Below, piece after piece: positions 44,167 through 58,100 of a DNA stretch of 64,000 bases (positions are counted from its first letter, which is position 1; each line of letters opens with the position of its first letter). The translations under genes were made by a program, and so were the position numbers. The stretch comes from Avena insularis (taxonomy: Eukaryota; Streptophyta; Magnoliopsida; Poales; Poaceae): NCBI GenBank assembly GCA_023614405.1, contig CM042684.1:208636941-208700940 (forward strand), read 5' to 3'. The notes under the pieces were generated by a model. It was not told the origin of the DNA. It saw only the letters and a program-made list of their open reading frames with translations, and ran no database searches.

Positions 44167-45070
44167 TGATATGGGGTGGCCCGATCTTCTCAACAAGAAC
44201 TTGTCGATGGTGATGGTGGATGATAGATAACTAGCTTGTAGCTATGAACTCTCCCGCTCGAACCCTGATGCCAATGCAACATCTCTCGAACCTTGTAGGA
44301 TATTCACAACACCACGCTCTTGCGCATGTAGCCGTCGACCATGAACGGTAGTTTGCAATCTACTAATTCCCAGTGGAACAACAGATCACACTCAATTATA
44401 GTTGGTAAAACCGATCACAGGGTAATTCTAGAGGTTCTATGAAAGAAACATCTCCAAAATATTTTAACATGGTCTAAACCTAGATAGTAGTGTGCCCCCA
44501 TCTATTTAAGTGTCTGGGGGCAGCGGCCTAGGGTGGAAACCGAGTTGGTCCCACCCAACTAAGGGTACAAACCGACCCAAAGTGGGTTCGGCTCAAGTTT
44601 CTGCCGTGGCAGAATTTGGGCTCATTTCTCTGTCGTGGCAAAAAAGGACTCCGTTTCTGTGTCGCGGCAGCCTGTCGTGGCAGAGAAAAGTGGCATTTCA
44701 CTACCGCGGCAGAGATTGTCCACCAAGTGTTTATCTTCACGCTTGTGCTCCTTGCGCTTCCTCCCTCTCCTCTCCCGCGCATTCTTCATTGATCAACACA
44801 CCATGTTCCATTAGCTCCTCGCTTCGTGCTACGCCTTCTTCCCCCAAGTACCTGATCATACAATAATTCAAAGACTTAGGTAGTATAAAATTCTCATTAA
44901 CTAAAACACCAAGTTCATTAAGAAACAAGTTCACCTGTTGTTCTAGTAGCTTAGCGCGAGCTCTTGTAATTGGTCCAATCCTTATCTCATTGGATTGATC
45001 TTTCTTTGCAGCAGTTTGAACATCATCAGTAGTAATTGGGGTAGGTGTAAATGTAGGGATGTCCTCATCA
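44167..45070 (-). repeat. 3' LTR of H2
   Basis: 904 bp from TGATATGGGG to CTCATCA. Near its transcript end it carries gagaagatcgggcca, the motif shared with A, B and S. U3 has a cluster of ctg-y-cg-y-ggcag units and an H-type TRARAK tail at about 44880-44970. A weak TATA-like cttaaatag lies near 44500. Confidence 0.88.
44601..44712 (-). promoter_or_regulatory. short-palindrome cluster in U3 of H2
   Basis: Five units in 112 bp: ctgccgtggcag, ctgtcgtggcaa, gtgtcgcggcag, ctgtcgtggcag and taccgcggcag. Each is a near-perfect inverted repeat. They lie about 100-200 bp upstream of the TATA-like box. The H1 LTR and the inverted H LTR lack this cluster, so it is specific to this copy or subfamily. 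Confidence 0.6.
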
Positions 45071-47596
45071 TCTCCCCCCTTCAAAAGGCGTCGACCTCGA
45101 TGCTCCAAGGTTTTCTCCAGCATATGGTGATAAATCAGCAATGTTGAAGTTGTTGCTAACTCCACCAAACTCCTCAAATGGTATATCAACCGAGTAGGCA
45201 TTATCATTAATTTTGGCTAACACCTTGTAAGGACCAGCACCACGTGGCTTCAACTTGGACTTGCGAAGTAGTGGAAATCTATCCTTGCGCAGATGCACCC
45301 AAACCATGTCTCCAGGCTTGAACAACACTTCCTTCCTTGCTTGATTCCTTGCAGCAACAATGTTCTTGCCTTTCTTCTCAATAGCATATCGAGTTTTCTC
45401 ATGAATTTTCTTCACATAATCAACACGTTTTGATGCCTCCATATCAACTCTCTCATGTAATGGCAAAGGCAACATATCAAGTGGCGTCAATGGCTTGAAG
45501 CCATACACCACCTCAAAAGGACAAAGCTGAGTAGTTGAATGCATAGCTCTATTGTATGCAAACTCAACATGTGGCAAACACTCTTCCCACTCCCGCAGAT
45601 TCTTCTTTATCATAGTCCTTAGCAGCTGTGACAATGTTCGATTCAACACCTCCGTTTGACCATCTGTTTGGGGATGACATGTATTACTAAATAACAGCTT
45701 CGTTCCTAGCTTCCCCCATAAGGTCTTCCAAAAGTACCTCATGAACTTCACATCACGTTTAGAAACAATCGTCTTTGGTACTCCATGTAATCTCACGATG
45801 TCCTTGAAAAACAAGTTAGCAACATGCGACGCATCGTCGCTTTTGTGGCAGGCAATAAAATGAGCCACTTTAGAGAACCTATCCACTACCACAAATATAG
45901 ACTCATGACCTCTCTGAGTTTTAGGTAGACCTAGCACACAATCCATACTAATATCTTCCCATGGAGTAGTAGGTGTAGAGAGAGGTGTATACAAACCGTG
46001 AGGCTTCAGCTTGGATTTCAACTTGTGGCATGTAATACATCGGCTCACAAATTTGTACACATCATGCCTCATCTTGGGCCAATAAAAATGATCAGCAAGC
46101 ACGACCAACGTCTTCTCACGCCCAAAGTGACCCATCAAACCACCAGCATGTGATTCATGTACTAAGAACAAACGCAACGACGATTCTGGTATACCTAGTT
46201 TGTTAGCGCAAAACAAATATCCATCATGTATATGATACTTATCCCATGCGTTTCTAAGAGCACACAAACGATATGGTTCAGCAAAATCATGGTCAGTTGC
46301 ATAAATTGCACAAATAGCTTCTAATCCAGGAATTTTAACATCAAGATTGGTTAAGAGCATGTTATTCCTAGATAGAGCATCAGCAACAACATACTCTTTT
46401 CCCTTCTTATATTTAATGATGTAAGGAAAAGACTCAATAAACTCAACCCATTTAGCTAATCTTCTATGCAAGTTTGATTGAGCTTTCAAATATTTCAATG
46501 CTTCATGATCAGAATGTATGATAAATTCCTTTGGCCATAAATAATGTTGCCAAACTTCAAGTACTCTAGCAAGTGCATACAATTCTTTATCATAGATAGG
46601 ATAATTCAAGCGAGCACCAGTAAGTTTCTCAAAAAAATATGCTATAGGGCGACCCTCTTGCATCAAAACACTGCCAATGCCTATACCACTAGAATCACAT
46701 TCAACTTCAAATTGCTTCGAAAAATTAGGTAATGCAAGTAATGGTGCAGAAGTAAGCAAACGTTTCAATGTATCAAAAGTAATATCTTGGGTCGTGCCCC
46801 ATACAAAAGGAATACCTTTCTTTGTCAAATCATTCAAAGGGGCAACAATGGTGCTAAAATCTTTCACAAAGCGCCTATAGAAACGCACTTGACTTACATT
46901 CATGGGAGTAGACCAATTCTGAATTGATTCAATTTTAGATTGATCTACCTCTACCCCATTCTTAGATACAACAAATCCCAGAAATATGACCTTATCTTTT
47001 GCAAATGTGCACTTCTCAAGATTAGCATACAATTTATTATCACGCAACACTTGCAAAACTTGTCGTATATGATTACAATGCTCAGTTTCGTTGTGGCTAT
47101 AGATAAGTATATCATCAAAGTAAACAACCACAAAACGACCAATAAAATCTCTCAAAACATGATTCATTAATCGCATGAATGTACTAGGTGCATTAGTAAG
47201 ACCAAACGGCATGACTAACCACTCATACAAACCAAATTTCATTTTGAAAGCAGTTTTCCATTCATCCCCTTCTTTCATCCTAATTTGATAATAACCACTA
47301 TGCAAATCAATCTTAGAGAAAATAGCAGCACCACTCAATTCATCTAGCATATCCTCTAAGTGTGCAATAGGATGATGATATCGAATAGTGATGTTATTAA
47401 TAGCTCTACAATCTACACACATGCGCCATGTACCATATTTCTTAGGCACTAAAATAACAGGAACAACATAAGGGCTAAGAGAAACATGAATGTACCCTTT
47501 ATCCAGCAACGCTTGTACTTGCTTCTGTATCTCCTTAGTTTCTTCGGGATTGGTCCTGTAGGGTGCACGGTTGGCAAGTGTGGGTCCAAGGATCAA
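45068..47596 (-). CDS. H2 RT-RNaseH-integrase polyprotein, N-terminally truncated
   Basis: 842 codons without a stop. RT occupies about 1-225 with YFDD at 159-162. RNase H has D301, E338, D363 and D406. The integrase zinc domain has H483/H490 and C520/C523. The integrase core has D552 and E649, but Lys at 613 in VSKRDVKF. That is exactly 35 residues before E649, where the second catalytic Asp belongs. The C-terminus has [14 protein letters not shown] and FNIADLSPY. About seven residues are missing in frame where RT meets the connection ([11 protein letters not shown]). Gag and protease are absent. The frame stops (EGGR) inside the polypurine tract. It is the best-preserved pol here, but could not make an active integrase. 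Confidence 0.9.
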   Translation of the reverse strand: MILGPTLANRAPYRTNPEETKEIQKQVQALLDKGYIHVSLSPYVVPVILVPKKYGTWRMCVDCRAINNITIRYHHPIAHLEDMLDELSGAAIFSKIDLHSGYYQIRMKEGDEWKTAFKMKFGLYEWLVMPFGLTNAPSTFMRLMNHVLRDFIGRFVVVYFDDILIYSHNETEHCNHIRQVLQVLRDNKLYANLEKCTFAKDKVIFLGFVVSKNGVEVDQSKIESIQNWSTPMNVSQVRFYRRFVKDFSTIVAPLNDLTKKGIPFVWGTTQDITFDTLKRLLTSAPLLALPNFSKQFEVECDSSGIGIGSVLMQEGRPIAYFFEKLTGARLNYPIYDKELYALARVLEVWQHYLWPKEFIIHSDHEALKYLKAQSNLHRRLAKWVEFIESFPYIIKYKKGKEYVVADALSRNNMLLTNLDVKIPGLEAICAIYATDHDFAEPYRLCALRNAWDKYHIHDGYLFCANKLGIPESSLRLFLVHESHAGGLMGHFGREKTLVVLADHFYWPKMRHDVYKFVSRCITCHKLKSKLKPHGLYTPLSTPTTPWEDISMDCVLGLPKTQRGHESIFVVVDRFSKVAHFIACHKSDDASHVANLFFKDIVRLHGVPKTIVSKRDVKFMRYFWKTLWGKLGTKLLFSNTCHPQTDGQTEVLNRTLSQLLRTMIKKNLREWEECLPHVEFAYNRAMHSTTQLCPFEVVYGFKPLTPLDMLPLPLHERVDMEASKRVDYVKKIHEKTRYAIEKKGKNIVAARNQARKEVLFKPGDMVWVHLRKDRFPLLRKSKLKPRGAGPYKVLAKINDNAYSVDIPFEEFGGVSNNFNIADLSPYAGENLGASRSTPFEGGR

Positions 47597-48332
47597 GTGA
47601 ATTCATTCCTAATTGAACCTGATGTTTTACTTAATGAGAACTTTATACTACCTAAGTCTATGCATCTTTGTATGATCAGGTTTATTGATAACACAAGTGT
47701 TGCGCGAGGAGGAGGAGAGTTGCAGTAAGAAGGACAAGCGCTGATTTCCAATATCAACAAGTGCGCGAGGGAGGAGCGGGAGGCATGCGCACTAGGAGGC
47801 AATGAGTAAATCACGTATGAGCAAGAGAGAGAGATGGCGCACCCAGAATTACATGTTTGAGGTGTTCCACGACGTTTGGACTGCGTGCCAATAAGGCCGA
47901 ACCCATATATGGGTCGGTATGTATCAGTTTGAGTCGAACTGAGTCAGTTTGGGCCAAGTTATGGCTGTTTTTAGGCCCGTTTAGAGGGGAGGACGCCCCA
48001 GCCCTCATATAAACCTCTGTAGTCGTCACAAGTTAGGGTTTAGACCACGGTAAAATATTTTGGAGTTGTTTCTTTCATAGAACCTCTGGAATTACCCTGT
48101 GTTCGAATCTACCAACTATAATTGAGTGTAATCTGTTGTTCCATTGGGAATTAGTAGATTGCATACTACCGTTCGTGGTCACGGCTACGTGCGCAAGAGT
48201 GTGGTGTCGTGAATATCCTACAAGGTTCGAGATCTGTTGCACTGGCATCAGGATCGAGCGGGAGAGATCATAGCTACGCACTAGTTATCTATCATCCACC
48301 ATATCATCGACAAAAGCTTGCTGAGAAGATCG
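47597..48332 (+). repeat. inverted H LTR fragment
   Basis: About 736 bp matching the H1/H2 LTRs but in plus orientation. It starts within the tail coding segment (gtgaattcattcctaat) and stops at gagaagatcg, about 18 bp short of the LTR end. It is closer to H1 than to H2: both have cccatatatgggt and the same tail wording, and neither has the ggcag cluster. Confidence 0.85.
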
Positions 48333-48373
48333 TCAGGTGAATTCATTCCTAATCCTAGTATATTTCCTCATCA
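48333..48373. other. junction sequence between the H LTR fragment and a B LTR
   Basis: It holds a second copy of gtgaattcattcctaat (48337-48353, the same 17 bp as 47597-47613), then about 20 bp of unrelated sequence. It looks like filler from end-joining or template switching. Confidence 0.6.
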
Positions 48374-49183
48374 GAGGGGAAAGGGAGAAGGTAGCGGAAG
48401 CGGATGCACACCTCGCGAAGAACACGATGAACACATGCAAAACACACACGATACAAGGCCGATTGCTCTCACAGGTGTCCACTGGTCCGATAGAATCCTC
48501 GCAAGGAAAGATCGGTCAACATGCTCCCTCGATCCCACGTGGAGAGGGAAGAACACCTTGGAGAGGGTCTTGACATCTTTGCAAAGGGACACCGATGCCA
48601 AGGCCTTGTACAACGAGGGAGGCGCGATGCAAACTCCAATGAGGTGGTGACGATAGTCGATCCCCTTTGGTAGAAGGGGATGAGGCAAAACTAGAGATTC
48701 CACAAAGGGGGTTTTCTTTAGTCTATCATCTATGCCTCAGGGATACATGAGGGGGTGGGGGCTCTATTAATAGGCCGGCCACAAGTTCGGGGTTAGTTTG
48801 GGCATAAAACTAGGGTTTTGTGTGGAATAGAGGGGTACATGGGCCAAGGGCCCAGATGTTGGCTCACAGGCCCATCACTTAGGCCAGACAGTCCGACGTG
48901 GCCGGACACTCCGGGTAGTATCCAGGTAGAGTCTGATGTGACCTACTGACTGTCCGCGCCAGGATGGAGCCGGGGTAGGCCGGACACTCCGGCTGGATCT
49001 GGCCGGACACTCCCGCTGCGCCGGACATTCCGTCTGGCATCAGGCGGACTCTCCAGGGCGATGACGGCAGAGACTCTCGTTCTGGAGCTGGCTGCTCCTG
49101 GTCAATCTTCTTGGTTGACTTGGGGACGATCTTGGGGACTTGGCGTTGTAGACGTAGTAGCGTTCACAGGACAGGCTGCATCA
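48374..49183 (-). repeat. truncated LTR of family B
   Basis: 810 bp matching the B1 LTR from gaggggaaagggagaagg to GCTGCATCA. The ~60 bp at the TGTTATGGGG end are missing. The TATA region is altered (ctattaatagg). The CCGGA cluster is partly retained (48890-49055). The right end joins the minisatellite directly at 49184. Confidence 0.88.
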
Positions 49184-52100
49184 GATCCATATGTGGTTAA
49201 TGAAAAGAACACACATGCAATGACTCTAGTGGATCCATATGTGGTTCATGAAAAGAACTCACATGCAATGACACTGGTGGATCCATATGTGGTATGGGAA
49301 AAGGGCACACATGCAATGACACTGGTGGATCCATATGTGGTTTGTGAAAAGAACACACATGCAATAACTCTGGTGGATCCATATGTGGTTTGTGAAAAGA
49401 ACACACATGCAATGACACTGGTGGATCCATATGTGGTCAATGAAAATAACAAACATCCAATGACTCTGGTGGATCCATATGTAGTTTGTGAAAAGAACAA
49501 ACATGCAATGAATCATCCATGTGGTTCATCAAAAGAACATGCATGCAATGACTCTAGTTGTGGTTAATGAAAAGAACACACATACAATGACACTGGTGGA
49601 TCCATATGTGGTTTGTGAAAAGAACAGACATGCAATGACTCTAGCTATGGTTAATGAAAAGAACACACATGCAATGACTCTAGATGTGGTTAATGAAAAT
49701 AATAAACATGCAATGACACAGATGGATCCATGTGGTTTATGAAAAGAACAAACATGCAATGACTCTGGTGGATCCATATGTGGTTTATGAAAAGAATAGA
49801 CATGCAATGACTCTGGTGGATCCATATGTGGTTTGTGAAAAGAACACACATGCAATTACTCTAGTGGATCCATATGTGGTTTGTGAAAAGAAAACACATG
49901 GAATAACACTGGTGGAGCCATATGTTGTTTGTGAAAAGAACAGACATGCAATGAACTCTGGTGGATCCATATGTGGTTTATGAAAAGAACACCCATGCTC
50001 ATGACTCTGGTGGATCCATATGTGGTTTGTAAAAGAACACACATGCAATGACTCTAGAAGTGGTTCATGAAAAGAACACACATGTAATGACACTGGTGGA
50101 TCCATATGTGTTTTGTGAAAAGAACAAACATGCAATGACTCTAGATGTGGTTCATGAAAAGAACAGACATGCAATGACTCTGGTGGATCCATATGTGGTT
50201 TGTGAAAAGAACAGACATGCAAATACTCCAGATGTTGTTCACGAAAAGAACACACATGCAATGACACTAGGGGATATGTATGTGGTTAATGGAAAGAACA
50301 CACATGCAATGACTCCAGTGGATCCATATGTGGTTCATGAAAACAACAAACATTCAATGACACTGATGGATCCATATGTGGTTTGTGAAAAGAACAAACA
50401 TGCAATGACACTGGTGGATCCATAAGTGGTTTGTGAAAAGAACAGACATGCAATGAGTCTAGCTGTGGTTAATGAAAAGAACACACATGCAATGACTCTG
50501 GTGGATCCATATGTGCTTTGTGAAAAGAACAGACATGCAATGACTCTAGTTGATCCATATGTGGTTAAGGAAAAGAACACACATTCAATGACTCAAGTGG
50601 ATCCATATGCGGTTCATGTAACGAAAATACATGCAATGACACCGGTGGATCCATATGTGGTTTAGGAAAAGAGCACACATTCAATGACACTGATGGATCC
50701 ATATGTGGTTTATGAAAAGAACACACATGCAATGACTCTAGTGGATCCATATGTGGTTCATGAAAAGAACACACATGCAATGACACTGGTGGATCCGTAT
50801 AGGTTTTAGGAAAAGAACACACGTTCAATGACACTAGTGGATCCATATGCGGTTTATGAAAAGAACACAAATGCTTATGTATTAATGAAAAGAACACACA
50901 TGCAATGACTCTGGTGGATCCTAATATAGTTTATGAAAATAACAGACATACAATGATACTGGTGGATCCATATATGGTTTGTGAAATGAACATATATACA
51001 ATGACACTAGTTGATCCATATGTTGTCTATGAAAAGAACAAACATGCAATGACTCTGGTGGATCCATATGTGGTTTGTGAAAAGAACAAACATGTAATGA
51101 CTCATCCATATGGTTCATGAAAGAGCACACATGCAATGACACTGGTGGATCCATATGTGTTTTAGGAAAAGAACACACATTCAATGACACTCGTGGATCC
51201 ATATGAGGTTTGTTAAAAGAACACACATGCTAATGTGGTTTATGAAAAGAACAGACATGCAACGACTCTGGTGGATCCATATGTGGTTTGTGAAAAGAAC
51301 AGACATGCAATGACTCTAGTTGTGGTTAATGAAAAGAACACACATGCAATGACACTGGTGGATCCGTATGTGGTTTGTGAAAAGAACAGACATGCAATGA
51401 CTCTAGTTGTGGTTTGTGAAAAGAACACACATACAATGACTCTAGTTGTGGTTAATGAAAAGAACACACATGCAATGACACTGGTGGATCATGTGATTTA
51501 TGAAAAAAACAGACATGCAATGACACTGGTGGATCCATATGTGGTTTGTGAAAGAACATGCATGAAATGACTCTGGTGGATCCATATGCGGTTTGTGAAA
51601 AGAACAGACATGTAATGACTCTAGCTATGGTTAATGAAAAGAACACACATGCAATGACTCTAACTGTGGTTAATGAAAAGAATAGACATGCAATGGCACG
51701 GGTGGATCCATATGTGGTTTATGAAAAGAACAAACATGCAATGAGTCTAGTGGATCCATATGTGGTTTGTGAAAAGAACACAAATGAAATGACTCTAATT
51801 GTGGTTAATGAAAAGAACAGACATGCAATGACTCTGGTGGATCCATATGTTGTTTGTGAAAAGAACAGACATGTAATGAACTCTGGTGGATCCATATGTG
51901 GTCTATGAAAAGAATACCCATGCTCATGACTCTAGTGGATCCATATGTGGTTTGTAAAAGAACACACATGTAGTGACTCTAGAAGTGGTTCATGAAAAGA
52001 ACACAAATGCAACGACACTGGTCGATCCATATGTGTTCTCTGAAATGAACAAACATGCAATGACTCTAGCTGTGGTTCATGAAAATAAAATACATGCAAT

Positions 52101-55100
52101 GACTCTAGTGGATCCATATGCGGTCTGTGAAAAGAACAGACATGCAATGACTCTAGTTCTGGTTAATGAAAAGAACACACATGCAATGACACTAGGGGAT
52201 CCGTATGTGGTTAATGAAAAGAACACACATGCAATGACTCAAGTGGATCCATATGTGGTTCATGAAAATAACACACATGCAATGACACTGATGGATCCAT
52301 ATGTGGTTTGTGAAAAGAACAAACATGCAATGACACTGGTGGATCCATATGTGGTTTGTGAAAAGAACAGACATGCAATGACTCTAGTTGTGGTTAATGA
52401 AAAGAACACACATGCAATGACTCTAGTGGATCCATATGTGCTTTGTGAAAAGGATAGACATGCAATGACTCTAGTTGTGGTTAATGAAAAGAACACACAT
52501 GCAGTGACACTAGGGGATCCATATGTGGTTAATGAAAAGAACACACATGCAGTGACACTAGGGGATCCATATGTGGTTAATGAAAAGAACACACATGCAA
52601 TGACTCTAGTGGTTCCATATGTGGTTCATGTAAAGAACACACATGCAATGACACTAGTGGATCCATCTGTTGTTTGGGAAAAGAGCACACATGCAATGAC
52701 ACTGATGGATCTATATGTGGTTTGTGAAAAGAACACACATGCAATGAATCTAGTGGATCCATATGTGGTTTGTGAAAAGAACACACATGCAATGACACTG
52801 GTGGATCCATATGTGGTCTATGGAAAGAACAAACATGCAATGACTCTGGTGGATCCATATGTGGTCTGTGAAAATAACAGTGATGCAATGACTCATCCAT
52901 GTGGTTCATGAAAAGAACACACATGCAATGGCACTGGTGGATCCATATAGCTTTTAAGAAAAGAACACACATTCAATGACACTGCTGGATCCATATGTGG
53001 TTTGTGAAAAGAACACACATGCTCATGTATTAATGAAAAGAACACACATGCAATGACTCTGGTGGATCCTTATGTGGTTTATGAAAATAACATACATGCA
53101 ATGACACGGGTGGATCCATATGTGGTTTGTGGAAAGAACAGATATACAATGACACTGGTGGATCCATATGTGGTCTATGAAAATAATATGCATGCAATGA
53201 CTCTGGTGGATCCATATGTGGTTTGTGAAAAGAACAGACATGTGATGACTGATCCATGTGGTTCATGAAAAGAACACACATGCAATGACACTGGTGGATA
53301 CATATGTGTTTTACAAAAACAACACACATTCAATGACACTGGTGGATCCATATGAGGTTTGTGAAAAGAACAGACATGCTCATGTGGTTTATGAAAAGAA
53401 TAGACATGCAATGAACTCTGGTGGATCCATATGTGGTTTATGAAAAGAACTGGCATGCAATTACTCTGGTGGATCCATATGTGGTTTGTGAAAAGAACAG
53501 ACATGCAATGACTCTAGTTGTGGTTAATGAAAAGAACACACATGCAATGACACTGGTGGATCCATATGTGGTTTGTGAAAACAACACACATGTAATGACT
53601 CTAGTTGTGGTTTGTGAAAAGAACACACATGCAATGACTCTAGTTGTGGTTTTTGAAAAGAACACACATGCAGTGACATTGGTGGATCATGTGGTTTATG
53701 AAAATAACAGACATGCAATGACACTGGTGGATCCATATGTGGTTTGCGAAAATAACATGCATGAAATGATCCATATGTGGTTTGTGAAAAGAACAGACAT
53801 GTAACGACTCTAGCTGTGGTTAATGAAAACAACACACATGTAATGCTCTAGCTGTGGTTAATGAAAAGAACATACATGCAATGACACAGGTGGATCCATG
53901 TGGTTTATGAAAAGAACAGGCATGCAATGACACCGGTGGATCCATATGAGGTTTATGAAAATAACAGACATGCAATGACTCTGGTGGATCCATATGTGGT
54001 TTGTGAAAAGAACACACATGCAATGACTCTAGTTGTGGTTAATGAAAAGAACAGACATGCAATGACTCTGGTGGATCCATATGTGATTTGTGAAAATAAC
54101 ACAGATGCAATGACTCTGGTGGATCCATATGTTGTTTGTCAAAAGAACAGACATGTAATAAACTCTTATGGATCCATATGTGGTTTGGGAAAGGAGCACA
54201 CATGCAATGACACTGGTGGATCCATATGTGGTTCGTGAAAAGAACACACATGCAATGACTCTGGTGGATCCATATGTGGTTTGTGAAACGAACACACATG
54301 CAATGACACTGGTGGATCCATATGTGGTCTATTAAAAGATCAAACATACAATGACTCTGGTGGATCCATATGTTGTTTGTGAAAAGAACAGACATGCAAT
54401 GAATCATCCATGTGGTTCGTAAAAAGAAAATACATGCAATGACACTGGTGGATCCATATATGTTTTAGGAAAAGAACACACATTAAATGACACTCGTGGC
54501 CCCATATGTGGTTTGTGAAAATAACACACATGCTCATGTATTAATGAAAAGAACACACATGCAATGACTCTAGTGGATCCATATGAGGTATATGAAAAGA
54601 ACAGACATGCAATGACTCTGGTGGATCCATATGTGGTTTCTTTAAAGAAGAGACATGCAATGACTCAAGTTGTGGTTCATGAAAAGAACACACGTGCAAT
54701 GACACTGGTAGATCCATATGTGTTTTAGGAAAAGAACACACATTCAATGACACTGGCGGATCCATAGATGGTTTGTGAAAAAAACACATGCTCATGTGGT
54801 TAATGAAAAGAACACATATGCAATGACTCTAGTGGATCCATATGTGGTTTGCGAAATGCTCATGTGGTTTCTGAAAAGAATAGATATGCAATGATTCTAG
54901 TGGATCCATATGTGGTTTGTGAAAATAACACACATGCAATGACTCTAGCTGTTGTTAATGAAAAGAACACATATGCAATGACACTGGTGGATCCATATGT
55001 GGTTTGTGAAAAGAACACACATGCAATGACTCCAGTTGTGGTTTGTGAAAAGAACACACATGCAATGACTCTAGTTGTGGTTAATGAAAAGAACACACAT

Positions 55101-58100
55101 GCAATGACTCTGGTGGATCCATATGTGGTTTGCGAAAAGAACACACATGCAGTGACTCTGGTGGATCCATATGTGGTTTATCAAAAGAACAAACACGCAA
55201 TGACTCTGGTGGATCCATATGTGGTTTTTGAAAAGAACAACGATGCATTGACTCATCCATGTGGTTCATGAAAAGTACACACATGCAATGACACTGGTGG
55301 ATCCATATGTGTTTTAGGAAAAGAATAAACATGCAATGACACTGTGGATCCATATGTGGCTTGTGAAAAGAACACACATTCTCATGTGGTTTATGAAAAG
55401 AACTAATATGCAATGACTCTGGTGGATCCATATGTGGTTTGTGGAAAGAACAGACATGCAATGACACTAGTGGATCCATATGTGGTTTATGAAAAGAATA
55501 GACATGCAATGACTATAGCTATGGTTAATGAAAAGAACACACATGCAATGACACTGGTGGATCCATATGTGTTTTGTGAAAAGAACACACATGCAATGAC
55601 TCTAGTGGATCCTTATGTGGTTTGTGAAAATAACAGACATGCAATAACTCTAAGTCTGGTTAATGAAAAGAACACACATGCAATGACACTGGTGGATCAT
55701 GTGGTTTATGAAAAGAACAGACATGCAAGAACATTGGTGGATCCATATGTGGTTTGTTAAAAGAACACACATGCTCATGTGGTTAATGAAAAGAACAGAC
55801 ATGCAATAAACTCTGGTGGATCCATATGTGGTCTATGAAAAGAACACACATGCAATGTCTCTGGTGGATCCATATGTGGTTTGTGAAAAGAACAGACATG
55901 CAATCACTCATCCATGTGGTTCATGATAAGAACACACATGCAATGACATTGGTGGATCCATATGTGTTTTAGGAAAAGAACACATATTCAATGACACTGG
56001 TGGATCCGTATAGGTTTTAGGAAAAGAACACACATTCAATGACACTAGTGGATCCATATGCGGTTTATGAAAAGAACACACATGCTTATGTATTAATGAA
56101 AAGAACACACATGCAATGACTCTGGTGGATCCTAATGTAGTTTATGAAAATAACAGACATGCAATGACACTGGTGGATCCATATATGGTTTGTGAAATGA
56201 ACATATATACAATGACACTAGTGGATCCATATGTTGTCTATGAAAAGAACAAACATGCAATGACTCTGGTGGATCCATATGTGGTTTGTGAAAAGAACAA
56301 ACATGTAATGACTCATCCATATGGTTCATGAAAGAGCACACATGCAATGACACTGGTGGATCCATATGTGTTTTAGGAAAAGAACACACATTCAATGAAA
56401 CTGGTTGATCCATATGAGGTTTGTGAAAAGAACACACATGCTCGTGTGGTTTATGAAAAAAACAGGCATGCAATGAACTCTGGTGGATCCATATGTGGTC
56501 TATGAAAAGAACATACATGCAATGACTCTGGTGGATCCATATGTGGTTTGTGAAAAGAACAGACATGCAATGACTCTAGCCGTGGTTAATGCAAAGAACA
56601 CACATGCAATGACTCTGGTGGATCCATATGTGGTTTGTGAAAAGAACAGACATGCAATGAATCATCCATGTGGTTCAGGAAAAGAAAAGACATGCAATGA
56701 CACTGGTGGATCCATATATGTTTTAGGAAAAGAACACACATCTAATGACACTGGTGGATCCATATGTGGTTTGTGAAAACAACACACATGCTCATGTATT
56801 AATGAAAAGAACACACATGGAATGACTCTAGTGGATCCATATGAGGTCTATGAAAAGAATAGACATGCAATGACTCTGGTGGATCCATATGTGGTTTGTT
56901 AAAAGAACAGACATGTAATGACTCAAGTTGTGGTTCATGAAAAGAACACACGTGCAATGACACTGGTGTATCAATATGTGTTTTAGAAAAAGAACACACA
57001 TTCAATGACATTGGCGGATCCATATGTGGTTTGTGAAAAAAACACATGCTCATGTGGTTAATGAAAATAACACAATGCAATGATTCTGGTGGATCCATAT
57101 GTGGTCCGTGAAAAGAACACACATGCTCATGTGGTTTCTGAAAAGAACATACATGCAATGACTCTGGTGGATCCATATGTGGTTTGTGAAAATAACACAC
57201 ATGCAATGACTCTAGCTGTGGTCAATGAAAAGAACGCACATGCAATGACACTGGTGGATCCATATGTGGATTGTGAAAAGAACCAACATGCAATGACTCC
57301 AGTTGTGGTTTGTGAAAAGAACACACATGCAATGACTCTAGCTGTGGTTAATGAAAAGAACACACATGCAATGACTCTGGTGGATCCATATGTGGTTTGT
57401 GAAAAGAACACACATGCAGTGACTCTGGTGGATCCATATGTGGTTTATCAAAATAACACACATGCAATGACACTGGTGGATCCATATGTGGTTTATCAAA
57501 AGAACAAACACGCAATGACTCTGGTGGATCCATATGTGGTTTTTGAAAAGAACACAGATGCAATGACTCATCCATGTGGTTCATGAAAAGTACACACATA
57601 CAATGAAACTGGTGGATCCATATGTGTTTTAGGAAAAGAATAGACATGCAATGACACTGTGGATCCATATGTGGTTTGTGAAAAGAACACACATTCTCAT
57701 GTGGTTTATGAAAAGAATAGATATGCAATGACTCTGGTGCATCCATATGTGGTTTGTGAAAAGAACAGACATGCAATGACACTAGTGGATCCATATGTGG
57801 TTTATGAAAAGAATAGACATGCAATGACTATAGCTATGGTTAATGAGAAGAACACACATGCAATGACACTGGTGGATCCTTGTGTGGTTTGTGAAAAGAA
57901 CACACATGCAATGACTCTCGTGGATCCTTATGTGGTTAGTGAAAATAACAGACATGTAATAACTCTAAGTCTGGTTAATGAAAAGAACACACATGCAATG
58001 ACACTAGTGGATCATGTGGTTTATGAAAAGAACAGACATGCAATAAAAATGGTGGATCCATATGTGGTTTGTGAAAAGAACACACATGCTCATGTGGTTA

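Larger units (their letters stand above)
44167..47596 (-). mobile_element. gypsy family H element H2, 5' half missing
   Basis: The 3' LTR (44167-45070), polypurine tract and a continuous RT-RNaseH-integrase frame. Gag and protease are absent: the element stops near the start of RT at about 47596, where an H LTR in the opposite orientation begins. Left flank is atgaa in the A2 leader; no matching right flank can be identified. Confidence 0.9.
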
